In this document: one piece after another, positions 1-8,355 of the stretch
Position numbering within the stretch: the first letter of the stretch is position 1
Layout of the letters: each line of letters opens with the position of its first letter
NCBI GenBank assembly: GCA_025355225.1
Contig: JANYAB010000273.1
Location: forward strand, 1 to 10,091
Direction of reading: 5' to 3'
Origin: Bacteroidota bacterium
Lineage (GTDB): Bacteria > Bacteroidota > Bacteroidia > Sphingobacteriales > Sphingobacteriaceae
DNA length: 10,091 nucleotides
Translations under genes and position numbers: made by a program
Notes under the pieces: generated by a model
What the model saw: only the letters and a program-made list of their open reading frames with translations
What the model was told of the DNA's origin: nothing
The model's database searches: none

Positions 1-3000
1 GTAACGCTCGCATTAAATGCCATGTTATAGTTTTGGTGCACAATCCCCAGCGTGTCCATTGTATATAATGATAGTGGAGTTACAAGGTCATCCTGCAAAA
101 ACAAAGTGCGCTGGTGTTTTAGTTTTGCAAGTGTTGGTGTACCGGAGGGGTTTGTGAAATCACTAATGGTAAAATACGTCGCAGCAGGTGTTAGCCCCGT
201 TAATTTATAAGCAATAGATTCACAGGAAACCGGAAGACGGTATGTTGAGGCGGTAATGATTTGGCCCGTATATGCGTGATGCGCATAAATAATATAGGTG
301 TTTTGTTGCTCCAGCATCACGGTTGCCGGCAAAGGCTGATTACCAGGCAAGGTTAACCCGCCAGGTTTCGCAGGGTTAACCGGTTGCCGGGCATAGACTA
401 CAGAATAGGAGTCCACAATATTTCCATAGGCATCAAATGCTGTATTTAATGTGTGTGCGATACGCGGGTCAGCGGGATTGCGTTCATAATTGTAGGTGAT
501 CATTTCGCTCTCTACCGACAGAAAAACGCCATATAGGTTAGAACCCTGTGGTTGTAACTGTATAATATTATTGTTGTGTTCGGCTACTGAATAGGGATAA
601 TTAGCCAGCACCGGATTTAAATTACTATCGAGGGCATAAACTTCCTGTCGCAAGGTCATTCCTTTACATGCCCGAACCGCTTCGCGGGCTTCGTCTGCCG
701 TCAGGTTTTGGGGCAGAACAGGGTCGGGCAGATTGTATTCAGTAAAAGAAGGGTTTTGAAAATACTCTTCTGCAAACTGGTGCAGTATACTGTCCATTCC
801 ACAATAAGCGCCGGTGTGGAACCATGTCTTTGTTAGTACAGGGGCCTGGTCTGCCAGGGCGTTGGCATCAAAGATATCCGTATCCGTTTGTTCCACCCTT
901 CCAAACCCCCGGTACTCTTTTTCCGGATGATCGTAGTAACCGTGATGATAGGTATAACTGCAGGAATAGTTTGTCCCCGAAACTGAGTCTGTCACTTTAG
1001 TGCTTTCAACGCACTGTACAGGGAAACATAATTTTGTTATCCACGGCGTGCCTGCAAGTTTATCCTGCAAATAGAAATAAGTCGACGATTTATAGGCGAT
1101 GGTAACTTGTTTGCCCATCCCCGTATTATATCCGCTTACCAGGTAAGGTTTGTTGCCCCCCATCAAATCAATATATTGCAGCGGGGAGTCGGCATTATTT
1201 GCCAAAGGTGACGACCAAACGATACATGCTGTGCCATTTCCCAATAAGTCCGTTACTGATAATTGGTTAGGCGAAGCGATATCAGGGAATGAGGGAGCTT
1301 CAAAAGGCTGGCCCCATGCATTCCCGCTTAGGTTAAGCCAGGCCCGGAGCCTATTCTGACCCAGGTAAAGAATGTCCGTAGCACCGGTGCCATTGATATC
1401 GGATAGGTGGATGTATTCAGGGTTAAACTGATCGATCGTATCGAATACCGGGGCATTTGTCATATTGATCTTGGCCCCGAATTTCCCGTAGCACAGATTT
1501 GGCCAATAAGATATTTCCCCATTTCGAATACGGACAATGTCAGTTAGACCATCACCGTTCATGTCTGCCATAAAAATGCTTTGTACAGGGTCGGCAAAAA
1601 CAATGGCGGGGCCTTTTTCTTCATCAAAGGGTTTAGCGGCCAGCTCAGGTGAATCATAACCAATTATGCCTGCGGCGGGGTACCACGTAAAGACCTGCTC
1701 TTCCGACAAGACTATATCAGGCATGCCATCTCCATTCAGGTCGATGAATTTTATATTAGGATCCTTAATATCAATTGATGGGTATTGTTCAAACGACATA
1801 AACGGCAGCCATTGTTGCTGATCCGTCAGCTCAAAATACCCAAGATTCGGCGGGACCGTGGACACTATGAATTTTCGCCCGTCCCCGGTCAGGCTTTGCA
1901 ATTGTAAATCGCCACTCCGCAAACCGGTGAACGAAGGTTTTGGCGCAACGAGGCTCGCCGGGGTAAACACGCCGTCGCCCAGGTTACTGTTATAATACCA
2001 GCCTTCTGACTGTTCGCTGAAGATGCCGGCAATCCCTTCATTATAAAGGTCGGTGAATTGATAACCGGAGCTTAGTCCTTCGGGGATGTTAATTCTGTTT
2101 TCGGGGCTAATGGTTTCCACCGTTGAGCTCCAAACCGGCAACTGGTAAGTAAAAGTAAATGGCGGGTAACTGGAATGCTGATACCCGGTTTCCTGGTTCC
2201 CTACCCAGCCAGTTTCACTTACCGAAGTGATGAAGTCAGCTTCAGCTAATGTGAGTGTATACGGATCAGTCACAGGTTGGAAATCATAATACTTGTAGGT
2301 TAAGTCGATGGATTTTACCAACACGGGATTGGCATCCAGTTCAGTAAAGTGATGAAACATCAAAAACCTGCGGCACAACCTGTAAGTGCGCATATCAAAA
2401 CCGGGTTTACAGTTTGAAAAAGGATCTAAACGGCAGCCCCAGGTGGTAGATGGAACGGGTGTCGGCGTATCCATGTCGTGGTCGCCGTAGTCCAGTACCA
2501 GCGAAAACAAATACCCTGTTCCATCAGGTATTACTGGAAGATAAGGATCCGGAGTCCCCCCTGATGGTACCGGGCTGTAAGGGGTAATGTTCCCATAAAC
2601 CACTTCCTTAAGATAAGTATTGGAAAACCCCTGGTTTCCGTTCAACCGGTTTCCTTCATGAAGCAAAACAGGCACATTTACCAAATCTTCCGGGGCATAA
2701 AAAAACTGATAACTATTGCCCTTGTCATCATACGAAATTTCAGGCAGCCATTCATAAATGCGCGAGGGGTCAGCAGGGTCAGCTACCCTTCCGGTGGCGG
2801 AAAGCCCATAAAAAGTAACGGTATTGTCTTTTCCTGTAGTTTTCCAATACATTCCCGAAGGGGAAGTAACCTGTTCGATCAACGTAAAGGTGCCCTCGAT
2901 CCGCGGCCTGTACCGTTTTATCAAATAATCCCCGGTGTTTATAACATCGGGTTGCCATTGGCCATCGGCATCTTCTACCAGTTTTAACACCAGATCCTCT

Positions 3001-3452
3001 ACTCCGGTAAATTGAAAAATATCACTGTCAAGGGCGTCATAGTACTGCGGTAATAATTTATCGGTACGTCGTTTGATGGAAAGGAGACTGATATTCCAAC
3101 CCAAACCAAAAAGGCTATCCCCGCTTCCGGAATTATAGGTCAATGAGAAGGAAGGGGCAAAATCATTCCTGGATTTTGATAAGGGGATAGGAATGCTGAA
3201 TGAGGATGTTCCGTTGGCGGCGTTCATCTGGAATTTTTCGTCAATAGATTTTAGCGCACCTCCACCCTTGGGCATATTAATAGAAGGTATCTGGATCAGG
3301 TTCTTTTTTGCATAATCATCCCCTTTAGGTGGATTCAATGAAGATGGAACTTGTGCATTTGTCTTACCGTTAACAGCAGCACGATCCTGGTTATTAGTAT
3401 TATCTGGTTGCATAGAAAATAGGGGTAGGATTAACTTTCTATTTTCCATCAT
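1..3452 (-). CDS. SpvB/TcB-type toxin-complex protein, N-terminal ~1150 residues (C-terminus beyond the window)
   Basis: The frame reads without a stop or frameshift from ATG at 3452 to the left edge. Translation shows a polar head (residues 1-50), then an SpvB-type start with PKGGGAL near residue 60, followed by SIPIPLSKSR and LTYNSGSG. Between about 460 and 740 come six FG-GAP/VCBS-like blades, three of them carrying DLNGDGMPD, DMNGDGLTD and DINGTGATD. A TcdB-middle-like region follows, with YWPNL near 645 and EYRGFGRVEQ near 845. In known Tc toxins (Photorhabdus TcdB/TcaC) the B component joins TcC in a hollow shell that holds a cytotoxic C-terminus and docks on a TcA pore through its beta-propeller. 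TcB proteins are about 1500 residues and TcB-TcC fusions are longer; which this is cannot be seen. The start is uncertain: ATG 3452, 3449 and 3413 are in frame, with an upstream stop at 3468-3470. There is no signal peptide. It is divergent from the 4096 gene. Confidence 0.9.
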   Translation of the reverse strand, partial: MMENRKLILPLFSMQPDNTNNQDRAAVNGKTNAQVPSSLNPPKGDDYAKKNLIQIPSINMPKGGGALKSIDEKFQMNAANGTSSFSIPIPLSKSRNDFAPSFSLTYNSGSGDSLFGLGWNISLLSIKRRTDKLLPQYYDALDSDIFQFTGVEDLVLKLVEDADGQWQPDVINTGDYLIKRYRPRIEGTFTLIEQVTSPSGMYWKTTGKDNTVTFYGLSATGRVADPADPSRIYEWLPEISYDDKGNSYQFFYAPEDLVNVPVLLHEGNRLNGNQGFSNTYLKEVVYGNITPYSPVPSGGTPDPYLPVIPDGTGYLFSLVLDYGDHDMDTPTPVPSTTWGCRLDPFSNCKPGFDMRTYRLCRRFLMFHHFTELDANPVLVKSIDLTYKYYDFQPVTDPYTLTLAEADFITSVSETGWVGNQETGYQHSSYPPFTFTYQLPVWSSTVETISPENRINIPEGLSSGYQFTDLYNEGIAGIFSEQSEGWYYNSNLGDGVFTPASLVAPKPSFTGLRSGDLQLQSLTGDGRKFIVSTVPPNLGYFELTDQQQWLPFMSFEQYPSIDIKDPNIKFIDLNGDGMPDIVLSEEQVFTWYPAAGIIGYDSPELAAKPFDEEKGPAIVFADPVQSIFMADMNGDGLTDIVRIRNGEISYWPNLCYGKFGAKINMTNAPVFDTIDQFNPEYIHLSDINGTGATDILYLGQNRLRAWLNLSGNAWGQPFEAPSFPDIASPNQLSVTDLLGNGTACIVWSSPLANNADSPLQYIDLMGGNKPYLVSGYNTGMGKQVTIAYKSSTYFYLQDKLAGTPWITKLCFPVQCVESTKVTDSVSGTNYSCSYTYHHGYYDHPEKEYRGFGRVEQTDTDIFDANALADQAPVLTKTWFHTGAYCGMDSILHQFAEEYFQNPSFTEYNLPDPVLPQNLTADEAREAVRACKGMTLRQEVYALDSNLNPVLANYPYSVAEHNNNIIQLQPQGSNLYGVFLSVESEMITYNYERNPADPRIAHTLNTAFDAYGNIVDSYSVVYARQPVNPAKPGGLTLPGNQPLPATVMLEQQNTYIIYAHHAYTGQIITASTYRLPVSCESIAYKLTGLTPAATYFTISDFTNPSGTPTLAKLKHQRTLFLQDDLVTPLSLYTMDTLGIVHQNYNMAFNASV

Positions 3453-3729
3453 GAATAAAGAGATCACTCACAATGAAAATCAATTTTAATAAGTACAAAC
3501 AACAGATACCTGGCGGTAAATCATGACTTCACAGATCAAGCCTTTCAGAAAACGATCTGTAAAGAAAGATTCACCGATGGGAATCAATACATTACAAACT
3601 AACCTGGTTACTAAATAAAAAAAATAATTAGGGAAGGATACAGCTGGAATTCTTTTGAAAAGACAGAAACGTTAGATTAAAGGTAGAAACAGTTATTTGA
3701 AAATACAAGACAAATATTGCCTGTTTGGC

Positions 3730-3764
3730 AAAAGTTATTTTTTTATAATTAAAAAATAACTTTT
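3730..3764. repeat. Perfect 14-bp inverted repeat, possible operator or divergent promoter core
   Basis: AAAAGTTATTTTTT (3730-3743) and AAAAAATAACTTTT (3751-3764) are exact reverse complements around the 7-base spacer TATAATT. Each arm carries an outward-facing TAACTTTT, one base from the Bacteroidota -7 consensus TAnnTTTG. One faces the TcB-like gene and one faces the 4096 gene. A small hairpin, TTGCC (3717-3721) with GGCAA (3727-3731), abuts its left side. It is not downstream of any visible gene, so terminator function is unlikely. The repeat is seen directly; the regulatory role is inferred, and leaders of roughly 270-330 bases would be needed. Confidence 0.55.
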
Positions 3765-3997
3765 ATTTAATGATCAAGGAAAATCTTGCGCCTTCACCAT
3801 TAGAATAACGGATCTTTTTTATCTCGGCTCTTCGAAATCCCCCACTTCGGAACATTTTTTTTAAGAGATCATCCACCTAACTTGCTAATCGAATCTTTTT
3901 AACCATCTACACAAATGTTAACATAATCGCCTATTTGTCAGTATTTTCACTGTTTATAAGGCGTAGTTATACGGGAGAAATTCCAGTAGAAATACGC

Positions 3998-4029
3998 TTG
4001 TATGGTATTTTATTTCAGACCTAAATTTA
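3998..4029 (+). promoter_or_regulatory. Weak candidate promoter for the 1074-residue gene
   Basis: TTG at 3998-4000 and TAAATTTA at 4022-4029 are 21 bases apart. They resemble the Bacteroidota -33 (TTTG) and -7 (TAnnTTTG) elements with one mismatch in the -7 box. This would leave a leader of about 60 bases before the ATG at 4096. The match is imperfect in AT-rich DNA, so chance is a serious alternative. Confidence 0.22.
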
Positions 4030-4095
4030 CTTATTAAGAAAATATCAGGCAGCCGAAAAGGAAAACATAGAGTAGGCAAAATAAACTGTAAGATC

Positions 4096-7000
4096 ATGGC
4101 AAACAATCCTAAAAAAGATCAACCGAAAAGTGGTGAAGCAGTAAAAGCGCCGGGCAGTAAAGTACGGCGCAAAGGAATAGTTCCGGCAGGCTATGCCAAG
4201 AAAAAGGTGCCGCTTGGCGGATTTCCAAAAAATTTGACCGGCGGAAGCGGGGGGACTGCTACGGGACCCGGGACCTTTGCAAATTTTCTGTACCAGGGAG
4301 GGCCTTTCATTTATAACCCCCAGGTGTATACTGTTTTTCTTGGCGACTGGTCCGGCACAGCAAAACAAACCCGTTTAACTAATCTAAACCAGTTTGTAAT
4401 CGATTTTTTGAGCAGCTCGTACATGAATATCCTTTCGCAGTACGGCACCGGCGCATCCGGCAATTTTGGTCAGTCAGTTAGTATTGCCGATACCACTACT
4501 TCACTTTCCGACAGCGATTTTCACACGGTTATTCAAAATGCGATTAACAGCAGCCAATTACCAGAGCCGGTGGCAAACAGCTCAATTGCCTACCTTATTT
4601 TCCTGGACGACAGTATGGTGGTAACGGACGAGCAGATATGCGAAGCTAATGGTAACTTTGGGTATCATAGTTTTTTTACTACCGCAGCAGGTAACCCGGC
4701 CTATTATGCCATCGTACCCGGCCTTACCGATTCGTGTGTTACTACCGTATGCAGCGCTATCCCTCCCGGATTTGTATGCTCCATTGATAAAAGCTCAACA
4801 ACACAAATCCAAAGGCAAACGCAGGTAACATCCCATGAATTATCTGAAATGTTCTCAGACCCGCAGGTGGGTTCGAATGATGCCTGGAATGACAACGATC
4901 CGAAAACAGGAGAAAATGGAGACCTTTGCAACGGACAGGTAGGCACCATAACAGTTGGCTCCAATACCTGGAACGTTCAGCTTATGTACAGTAAATGGGA
5001 TGACCTGATCACCAACGGGTCGGCGCCGTGTATTGCCAGTAACCCGACCCCTTACACTTCATTAGTGCCGCAATTTTATTTTACGGTCAATAAAAATACG
5101 TTCGGGGTTGATGAAGTGACCGACACGCCGTCGTACCCCAAAGCATTTTGGCTTACGCTGGAGGGATATAGCGCCAGTCAGCTGGGCAGCACCGTGCCAA
5201 CCCTGTCGGGCCCATTTAAGACTGATGGCGACTTAACCATATCCCCCAATGCCACTCCTGTCGTATTTGAACTTCCGGGCGACAGTTTCACTCCGCAAAA
5301 AATTACTTTTTATTACGACATCACTTTTAATGCGCCGCCGTTTTCAACGTTCCCGGGCACAGGGGGGCAGCCTAACACCAAAGCATTGCACGCAACCATT
5401 GCCATGCCCGAATTTACACCAACTACCGACACCCTGTTTGAACTGGTTGCCGGTGCCGACCCCTACTTTACCAACGTGGATACCAACGACAGCAATGCAG
5501 TATTCTATCTTAGCCAGGACCTGAGGGTATTTACCGCTACACCGCACAATAACTCCAGCCCGGTAAGCGGCGCACCTGCTTTTGGGACCGATAGCGCTAC
5601 TGGTGCTTATGCGTATATCCAAAATGTGCTCACGTTTTTAAACAATCCGGTGAACAATTTTACCGACGGCTCGCAAGATCCCTTCACCAATGGCACCATT
5701 CCTGATCAGTCGCTCGATAGTGATTCCAATCTCACCCTTGTTACCATTGATAATTCGGTAAGCCCACCGGCAACGTATAACAATTATAATTTTGCTATCG
5801 CCCGCGTACGGTTTACCGGGAGCCACGGCAGTTCGGCTAACCCGGTGAAAGTATTTTTCAGGCTGTTTATTACGCAAACAAGCGATACCGATTTCCAGCC
5901 CGCTACAACCTACAAGAGCGACCCGGACAACACACAAAGCCCGCCCACGCCCTTATTGCCGAAACTGGGAACCGACAACGGTGGAACCCTGGTTACCATT
6001 CCCTTTTTCGCCACAGGCGATTATTTGAGCGCCAGTGCCAACAGCGAATATACCGGCGCCAGCCCCAATGATCAACCCATTACAATACCTGCCACTTCCG
6101 ATAAAATATGGCATTACTTTGGTTGTTTTGTTAACCTTTCAGCCACAATTAACGGCGCAAGTGTTTTCTCCCAGCTGCCGGGCACACATTGTTGCATCGT
6201 GGCGCAAATAGCCTATAACGGTGCTCCGATTATTACTACCGGTATCGAGCTATCACCCGAAAATTCCGACAAGCTGGCACAACGCAACCTGCAGATCACC
6301 TATTCTGATAATCCCGGTCCGGCAGAAGCGCACCGTATTCCGCAAACATTTGATCTGAGGCCAGGTAGAGCATTGGCGCCCACTCCCGGCCGCTTGCTTA
6401 ACTACCCGGATGAGCTGATGATCGATTGGGGCCATACCCCCGTTGGCAGCACCGCGCATATTTACTGGCCCGCGGTAAACTCTGCCACGGTGCTCGGCCT
6501 CGCCGATAAGCTTTATACTACGCATTTACTCTCGGCATCAGATGCTAATACCATTCAGTGTACCGTGAGCCGCGGGATTACTTATGTACCTATCCCGCCC
6601 GGCATAGGAGAGAACCTGGCGAGTTTATTAACCGTTGATCTGCCCACCACCGTAAGAAGAGGGCAGGAGTTTAATATCGTAGTCCGCAGAATTGCTACAC
6701 ATGCCGCAAATGTTTTTGGTAAGGGTAACAACCCGGTAAACATAAAGAGCGGACCTAAAAATAGCAGCGGTGCGGCCGTAGCACCGGAAGCAACTTCAGT
6801 AAGAAACTTCAACTGGAGATACGTGGTTGGAACCTTCCAGATAAAAATACCGGTAACTACAAAGGAAGTAATGCTACGGCCGGAAGAAAATACGCTTGCC
6901 ATCATGAAATGGCGGTTGAAAAACATGGCTAAGACCAACAGGTGGTATCCTGTCCTGGAAAGATACATCTCGTATATAGCCGGCAGGGTGGATGGGCTGG

Positions 7001-7320
7001 GTGGAGATTCAACCATCATTCCGCCATCGCCGCTTGGTTATATTCCTACTAAAGGGAAGAGAAAATATCACGATGACGACGATGCGCATGTCGGCAAAAT
7101 ATCCGGTTTGCTATTCGATCACTTCGGCGATTTCGAGGGTTTCTGGCTCGAATCCTTCACCGGGGAAAAGCACCTTTTCAGAAGCAGGCATAAGGAGATC
7201 GAAATCCTGGCCGACAGGGCCTGGAGAGAAGAAATACTGATTGCTGTTTATGCAAATGAAGAGGATAAAGATGAGATAGAGGCGATCATATTCAAAAAGA
7301 GCGCAAAGCCCTGGATTTAA
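4096..7320 (+). CDS. Large multidomain protein with EXORDIUM-like HELxE domain, function unknown
   Basis: 1074 residues, not recognised as a named protein. Residues 1-60 are Lys/Gly-rich and probably disordered, with no signal peptide. Residues ~75-315 resemble the phosphate-induced/EXORDIUM-like family: FLGDWSG, a FLSSSYMNILSQYG stretch, GYHSFF (Y190, H191), SHELSEMFSDP (H247, E248, E251, D255) and WNDNDPKTGENGDLCN (E273, D276, C278). The layout suggests a metal site, but there is no full HExxH, so protease activity is not established. Residues ~315-690 are beta-rich and Asn/Thr/Pro-rich. HCCIVAQI (H698, C699, C700) and SDKLAQRNLQITY (~725-737) mark another domain. An Asp run (993-996) leads into a compact C-terminal domain with DHFGDFEGF (1008-1016), a motif I have seen ending diverse uncharacterised bacterial proteins. 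The start fits: its ATG opens the frame with no Shine-Dalgarno, as is usual here. It is divergent from the TcB-like gene, so a shared locus is possible but unproven. Confidence 0.88.
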   Translation: MANNPKKDQPKSGEAVKAPGSKVRRKGIVPAGYAKKKVPLGGFPKNLTGGSGGTATGPGTFANFLYQGGPFIYNPQVYTVFLGDWSGTAKQTRLTNLNQFVIDFLSSSYMNILSQYGTGASGNFGQSVSIADTTTSLSDSDFHTVIQNAINSSQLPEPVANSSIAYLIFLDDSMVVTDEQICEANGNFGYHSFFTTAAGNPAYYAIVPGLTDSCVTTVCSAIPPGFVCSIDKSSTTQIQRQTQVTSHELSEMFSDPQVGSNDAWNDNDPKTGENGDLCNGQVGTITVGSNTWNVQLMYSKWDDLITNGSAPCIASNPTPYTSLVPQFYFTVNKNTFGVDEVTDTPSYPKAFWLTLEGYSASQLGSTVPTLSGPFKTDGDLTISPNATPVVFELPGDSFTPQKITFYYDITFNAPPFSTFPGTGGQPNTKALHATIAMPEFTPTTDTLFELVAGADPYFTNVDTNDSNAVFYLSQDLRVFTATPHNNSSPVSGAPAFGTDSATGAYAYIQNVLTFLNNPVNNFTDGSQDPFTNGTIPDQSLDSDSNLTLVTIDNSVSPPATYNNYNFAIARVRFTGSHGSSANPVKVFFRLFITQTSDTDFQPATTYKSDPDNTQSPPTPLLPKLGTDNGGTLVTIPFFATGDYLSASANSEYTGASPNDQPITIPATSDKIWHYFGCFVNLSATINGASVFSQLPGTHCCIVAQIAYNGAPIITTGIELSPENSDKLAQRNLQITYSDNPGPAEAHRIPQTFDLRPGRALAPTPGRLLNYPDELMIDWGHTPVGSTAHIYWPAVNSATVLGLADKLYTTHLLSASDANTIQCTVSRGITYVPIPPGIGENLASLLTVDLPTTVRRGQEFNIVVRRIATHAANVFGKGNNPVNIKSGPKNSSGAAVAPEATSVRNFNWRYVVGTFQIKIPVTTKEVMLRPEENTLAIMKWRLKNMAKTNRWYPVLERYISYIAGRVDGLGGDSTIIPPSPLGYIPTKGKRKYHDDDDAHVGKISGLLFDHFGDFEGFWLESFTGEKHLFRSRHKEIEILADRAWREEILIAVYANEEDKDEIEAIIFKKSAKPWI

Positions 7321-7321
7321 T

Positions 7322-7374
7322 AAGTATTAGCCCGACAAGCCTTTCCTGCGAAAAGGCTTGTCGGGCTAATACTT
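7322..7374. terminator. Perfect 23-bp stem-loop between convergent genes (bidirectional terminator)
   Basis: The arms at 7322-7344 and 7352-7374 are exact reverse complements (AAGTATTAGCCCGACAAGCC... and its complement) around the 7-base loop CCTGCGA. It begins one base after the TAA of the 1074-residue gene and ends 13 bases before the stop of the AraC-type gene. That position fits a terminator shared by convergent transcripts. There is no U-run on either side, so it may act as a 3'-end stabiliser or insulator rather than a textbook intrinsic terminator. Confidence 0.8.
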
Positions 7375-7387
7375 CTCATGATGTCAT

Positions 7388-8290
7388 TTAATTCAGGTGT
7401 CTGTACTCGCTTGGCGATTTTCCTGTCTTCGATTTGAATATCTTTGCAAAGTGCGAAGGGTGCTCAAAACCAAGCCCGTACGCTATCTCACTAATAGAAT
7501 TATTCGTACCCCACAACAATGATTTAGCTTTATCTATTAGTTCCAGGTGGATATGTTCCTGTGTGGTTTTGCCGGTAAATTTGTTTAATAGATCAGACAA
7601 ATAATTCGGTGACAGGTTAAGCCGGGAAGCAAAATATTTAACATTTGGCAGGCCTGTTTCGATCAGGGAGCTTTGGGAAAAGTAATCTTTTAATAATTTT
7701 TCAAACTGCTGCACCACATCTGAATTAACTTTTGCCCTGGTGTAAAATTGCCGGTCGTAAAAACGGCTGCAATAATTCAGCAAGAGTTCAATATTGCTGA
7801 CTATGAGGCCTTGTGAGTGCTTGTCTATATTTTGCGAATACTCCCTTTCAATCTTTGCCACACAATCTTTAATGATCATTTTCTCCTCTTCGGAAATATG
7901 CAGAGCTTCATTGACCTCATAATTAAAAAAGGAATACTGGTGCATCTTCATGCCCAAACCGGTACCATGGATCAGATCGGGATGAATAAACAGAGCCCAG
8001 CCTTCATCCACCGTAACATCCGGGCCCGGCGCAATGACTTGTCCGGGTGCGGTGAACATCAGGGAACCTTCATTGAAGTCATAATATCCTTTGCCATATT
8101 TTAACAGCCCCTCGAATTTTTTGCACGAAATGATATAAAAGCCAAAACGGTAAGAAGCATCCTCCCTGGGGCGCTTTGCATAAAAGTCGACATGGTCTAT
8201 CACACTTACCAGGGGATGCCTGGGCGGTGCGTATTTTACCAGCCTGTGCAGATCGCTGATCGATTGAAGATCAATGTATTTATCCGGCAT
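7388..8290 (-). CDS. AraC-family transcriptional regulator
   Basis: 300 residues, the usual size for the family. The N-terminal half (~20-130) looks like an AraC-type cupin ligand-binding domain: FGFYIISCKKFEG, then FTAPGQV, a common turn in these proteins. The C-terminal ~90 residues hold the paired helix-turn-helix DNA-binding domain. The first HTH is at about 217-240 (VKYFASRLNLSPNYLSDLLNKFTG). The second is at about 266-296 (SEIAYGLGFEHPSHFAKIFK followed by TGKSPSEYR), matching the family signature closely. It acts in the cytoplasm on DNA; the ligand is unknown. It lies 65 bases downstream of, and on the same strand as, an SDR gene, a frequent Bacteroidota pairing, so the SDR is a plausible target. 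A hairpin and a TAACTTTG box between them suggest separate transcription. Confidence 0.95.
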   Translation of the reverse strand: MPDKYIDLQSISDLHRLVKYAPPRHPLVSVIDHVDFYAKRPREDASYRFGFYIISCKKFEGLLKYGKGYYDFNEGSLMFTAPGQVIAPGPDVTVDEGWALFIHPDLIHGTGLGMKMHQYSFFNYEVNEALHISEEEKMIIKDCVAKIEREYSQNIDKHSQGLIVSNIELLLNYCSRFYDRQFYTRAKVNSDVVQQFEKLLKDYFSQSSLIETGLPNVKYFASRLNLSPNYLSDLLNKFTGKTTQEHIHLELIDKAKSLLWGTNNSISEIAYGLGFEHPSHFAKIFKSKTGKSPSEYRHLN

Positions 8291-8304
8291 AATTTTACTT
8301 GTTA

Positions 8305-8312
8305 CAAAGTTA
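8305..8312 (-). promoter_or_regulatory. Candidate -7 box for the AraC-type gene
   Basis: On the minus strand this reads TAACTTTG, an exact match to the Bacteroidota -7 element TAnnTTTG. It sits 14 bases before the ATG at 8290, implying a very short leader. No TTTG is seen at the expected -33 position, where the hairpin of the upstream gene lies instead. The nine-base TAACTTTGT recurs exactly upstream of the SDR gene (9310-9318). Confidence 0.45.
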
Positions 8313-8322
8313 CATGAAAATG

Positions 8323-8346
8323 CGGCTGCCCGGATCTGGGCAGCCG
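8323..8346. terminator. GC-rich hairpin after the SDR gene
   Basis: CGGCTGCCC (8323-8331) pairs perfectly with GGGCAGCCG (8338-8346) around the loop GGATCT, 9 bases past the SDR stop codon. Read with the SDR (minus strand) the stem is followed by CATTTTC, only a weak U-tract. Read on the plus strand it is followed by TTGG and seven Ts, a better intrinsic terminator. It probably ends SDR transcription and could also block antisense reading from the plus strand. Confidence 0.65.
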
Positions 8347-8355
8347 TTGGTTTTT

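Larger units (their letters stand above)
3453..4095. other. AT-rich divergent intergenic region (643 bp)
   Basis: This gap lies between the start codons of two divergent large genes and should hold both promoters and both 5' leaders. I see no convincing gene in it; the short open frames (for example 12 codons from 3769) resemble no protein. It contains a perfect 14-bp inverted repeat at 3730-3764, a small TTGCC-GGCAA hairpin at 3717-3731 and many T-runs. No canonical Shine-Dalgarno precedes either gene. For a simple divergent promoter it is long, so long leaders or an unrecognised small RNA are possible; no sequence evidence favours either. Confidence 0.6.

Noticed and set aside
2658..2987. 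Plus-strand open frames within the TcB-like gene (also 1150-1359)
   Set aside because: Both are antisense to a continuous, domain-rich frame and have no promoter or domain of their own.
3769..3807. Small plus-strand open frame of 12 codons in the intergenic region
   Set aside because: It is too short, has no ribosome-binding signal and resembles no known leader peptide.
4045..4368. Minus-strand open frame crossing the start of the 1074-residue gene
   Set aside because: Its translation is low in recognisable structure and it covers the well-supported start at 4096; it is best explained as a shadow.
4834..4863. HELSEMFSDP as a classical HExxH zinc protease site
   Set aside because: The second histidine is replaced by Glu (HELSE) and no later His or Met-turn pattern of a known metzincin was found. 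Only an EXORDIUM-like, possibly metal-binding site is supported.
6582..7019. Minus-strand open frame of 145 codons
   Set aside because: It lies wholly inside the 1074-residue gene in antisense, has no recognisable domain and shows the composition expected of a shadow of real codons.
8323..8353. Intrinsic terminator of a plus-strand gene
   Set aside because: The hairpin plus T-run is good on the plus strand, but no plus-strand gene lies to its left within reach; the nearest ends at 7320 and has its own stem-loop.
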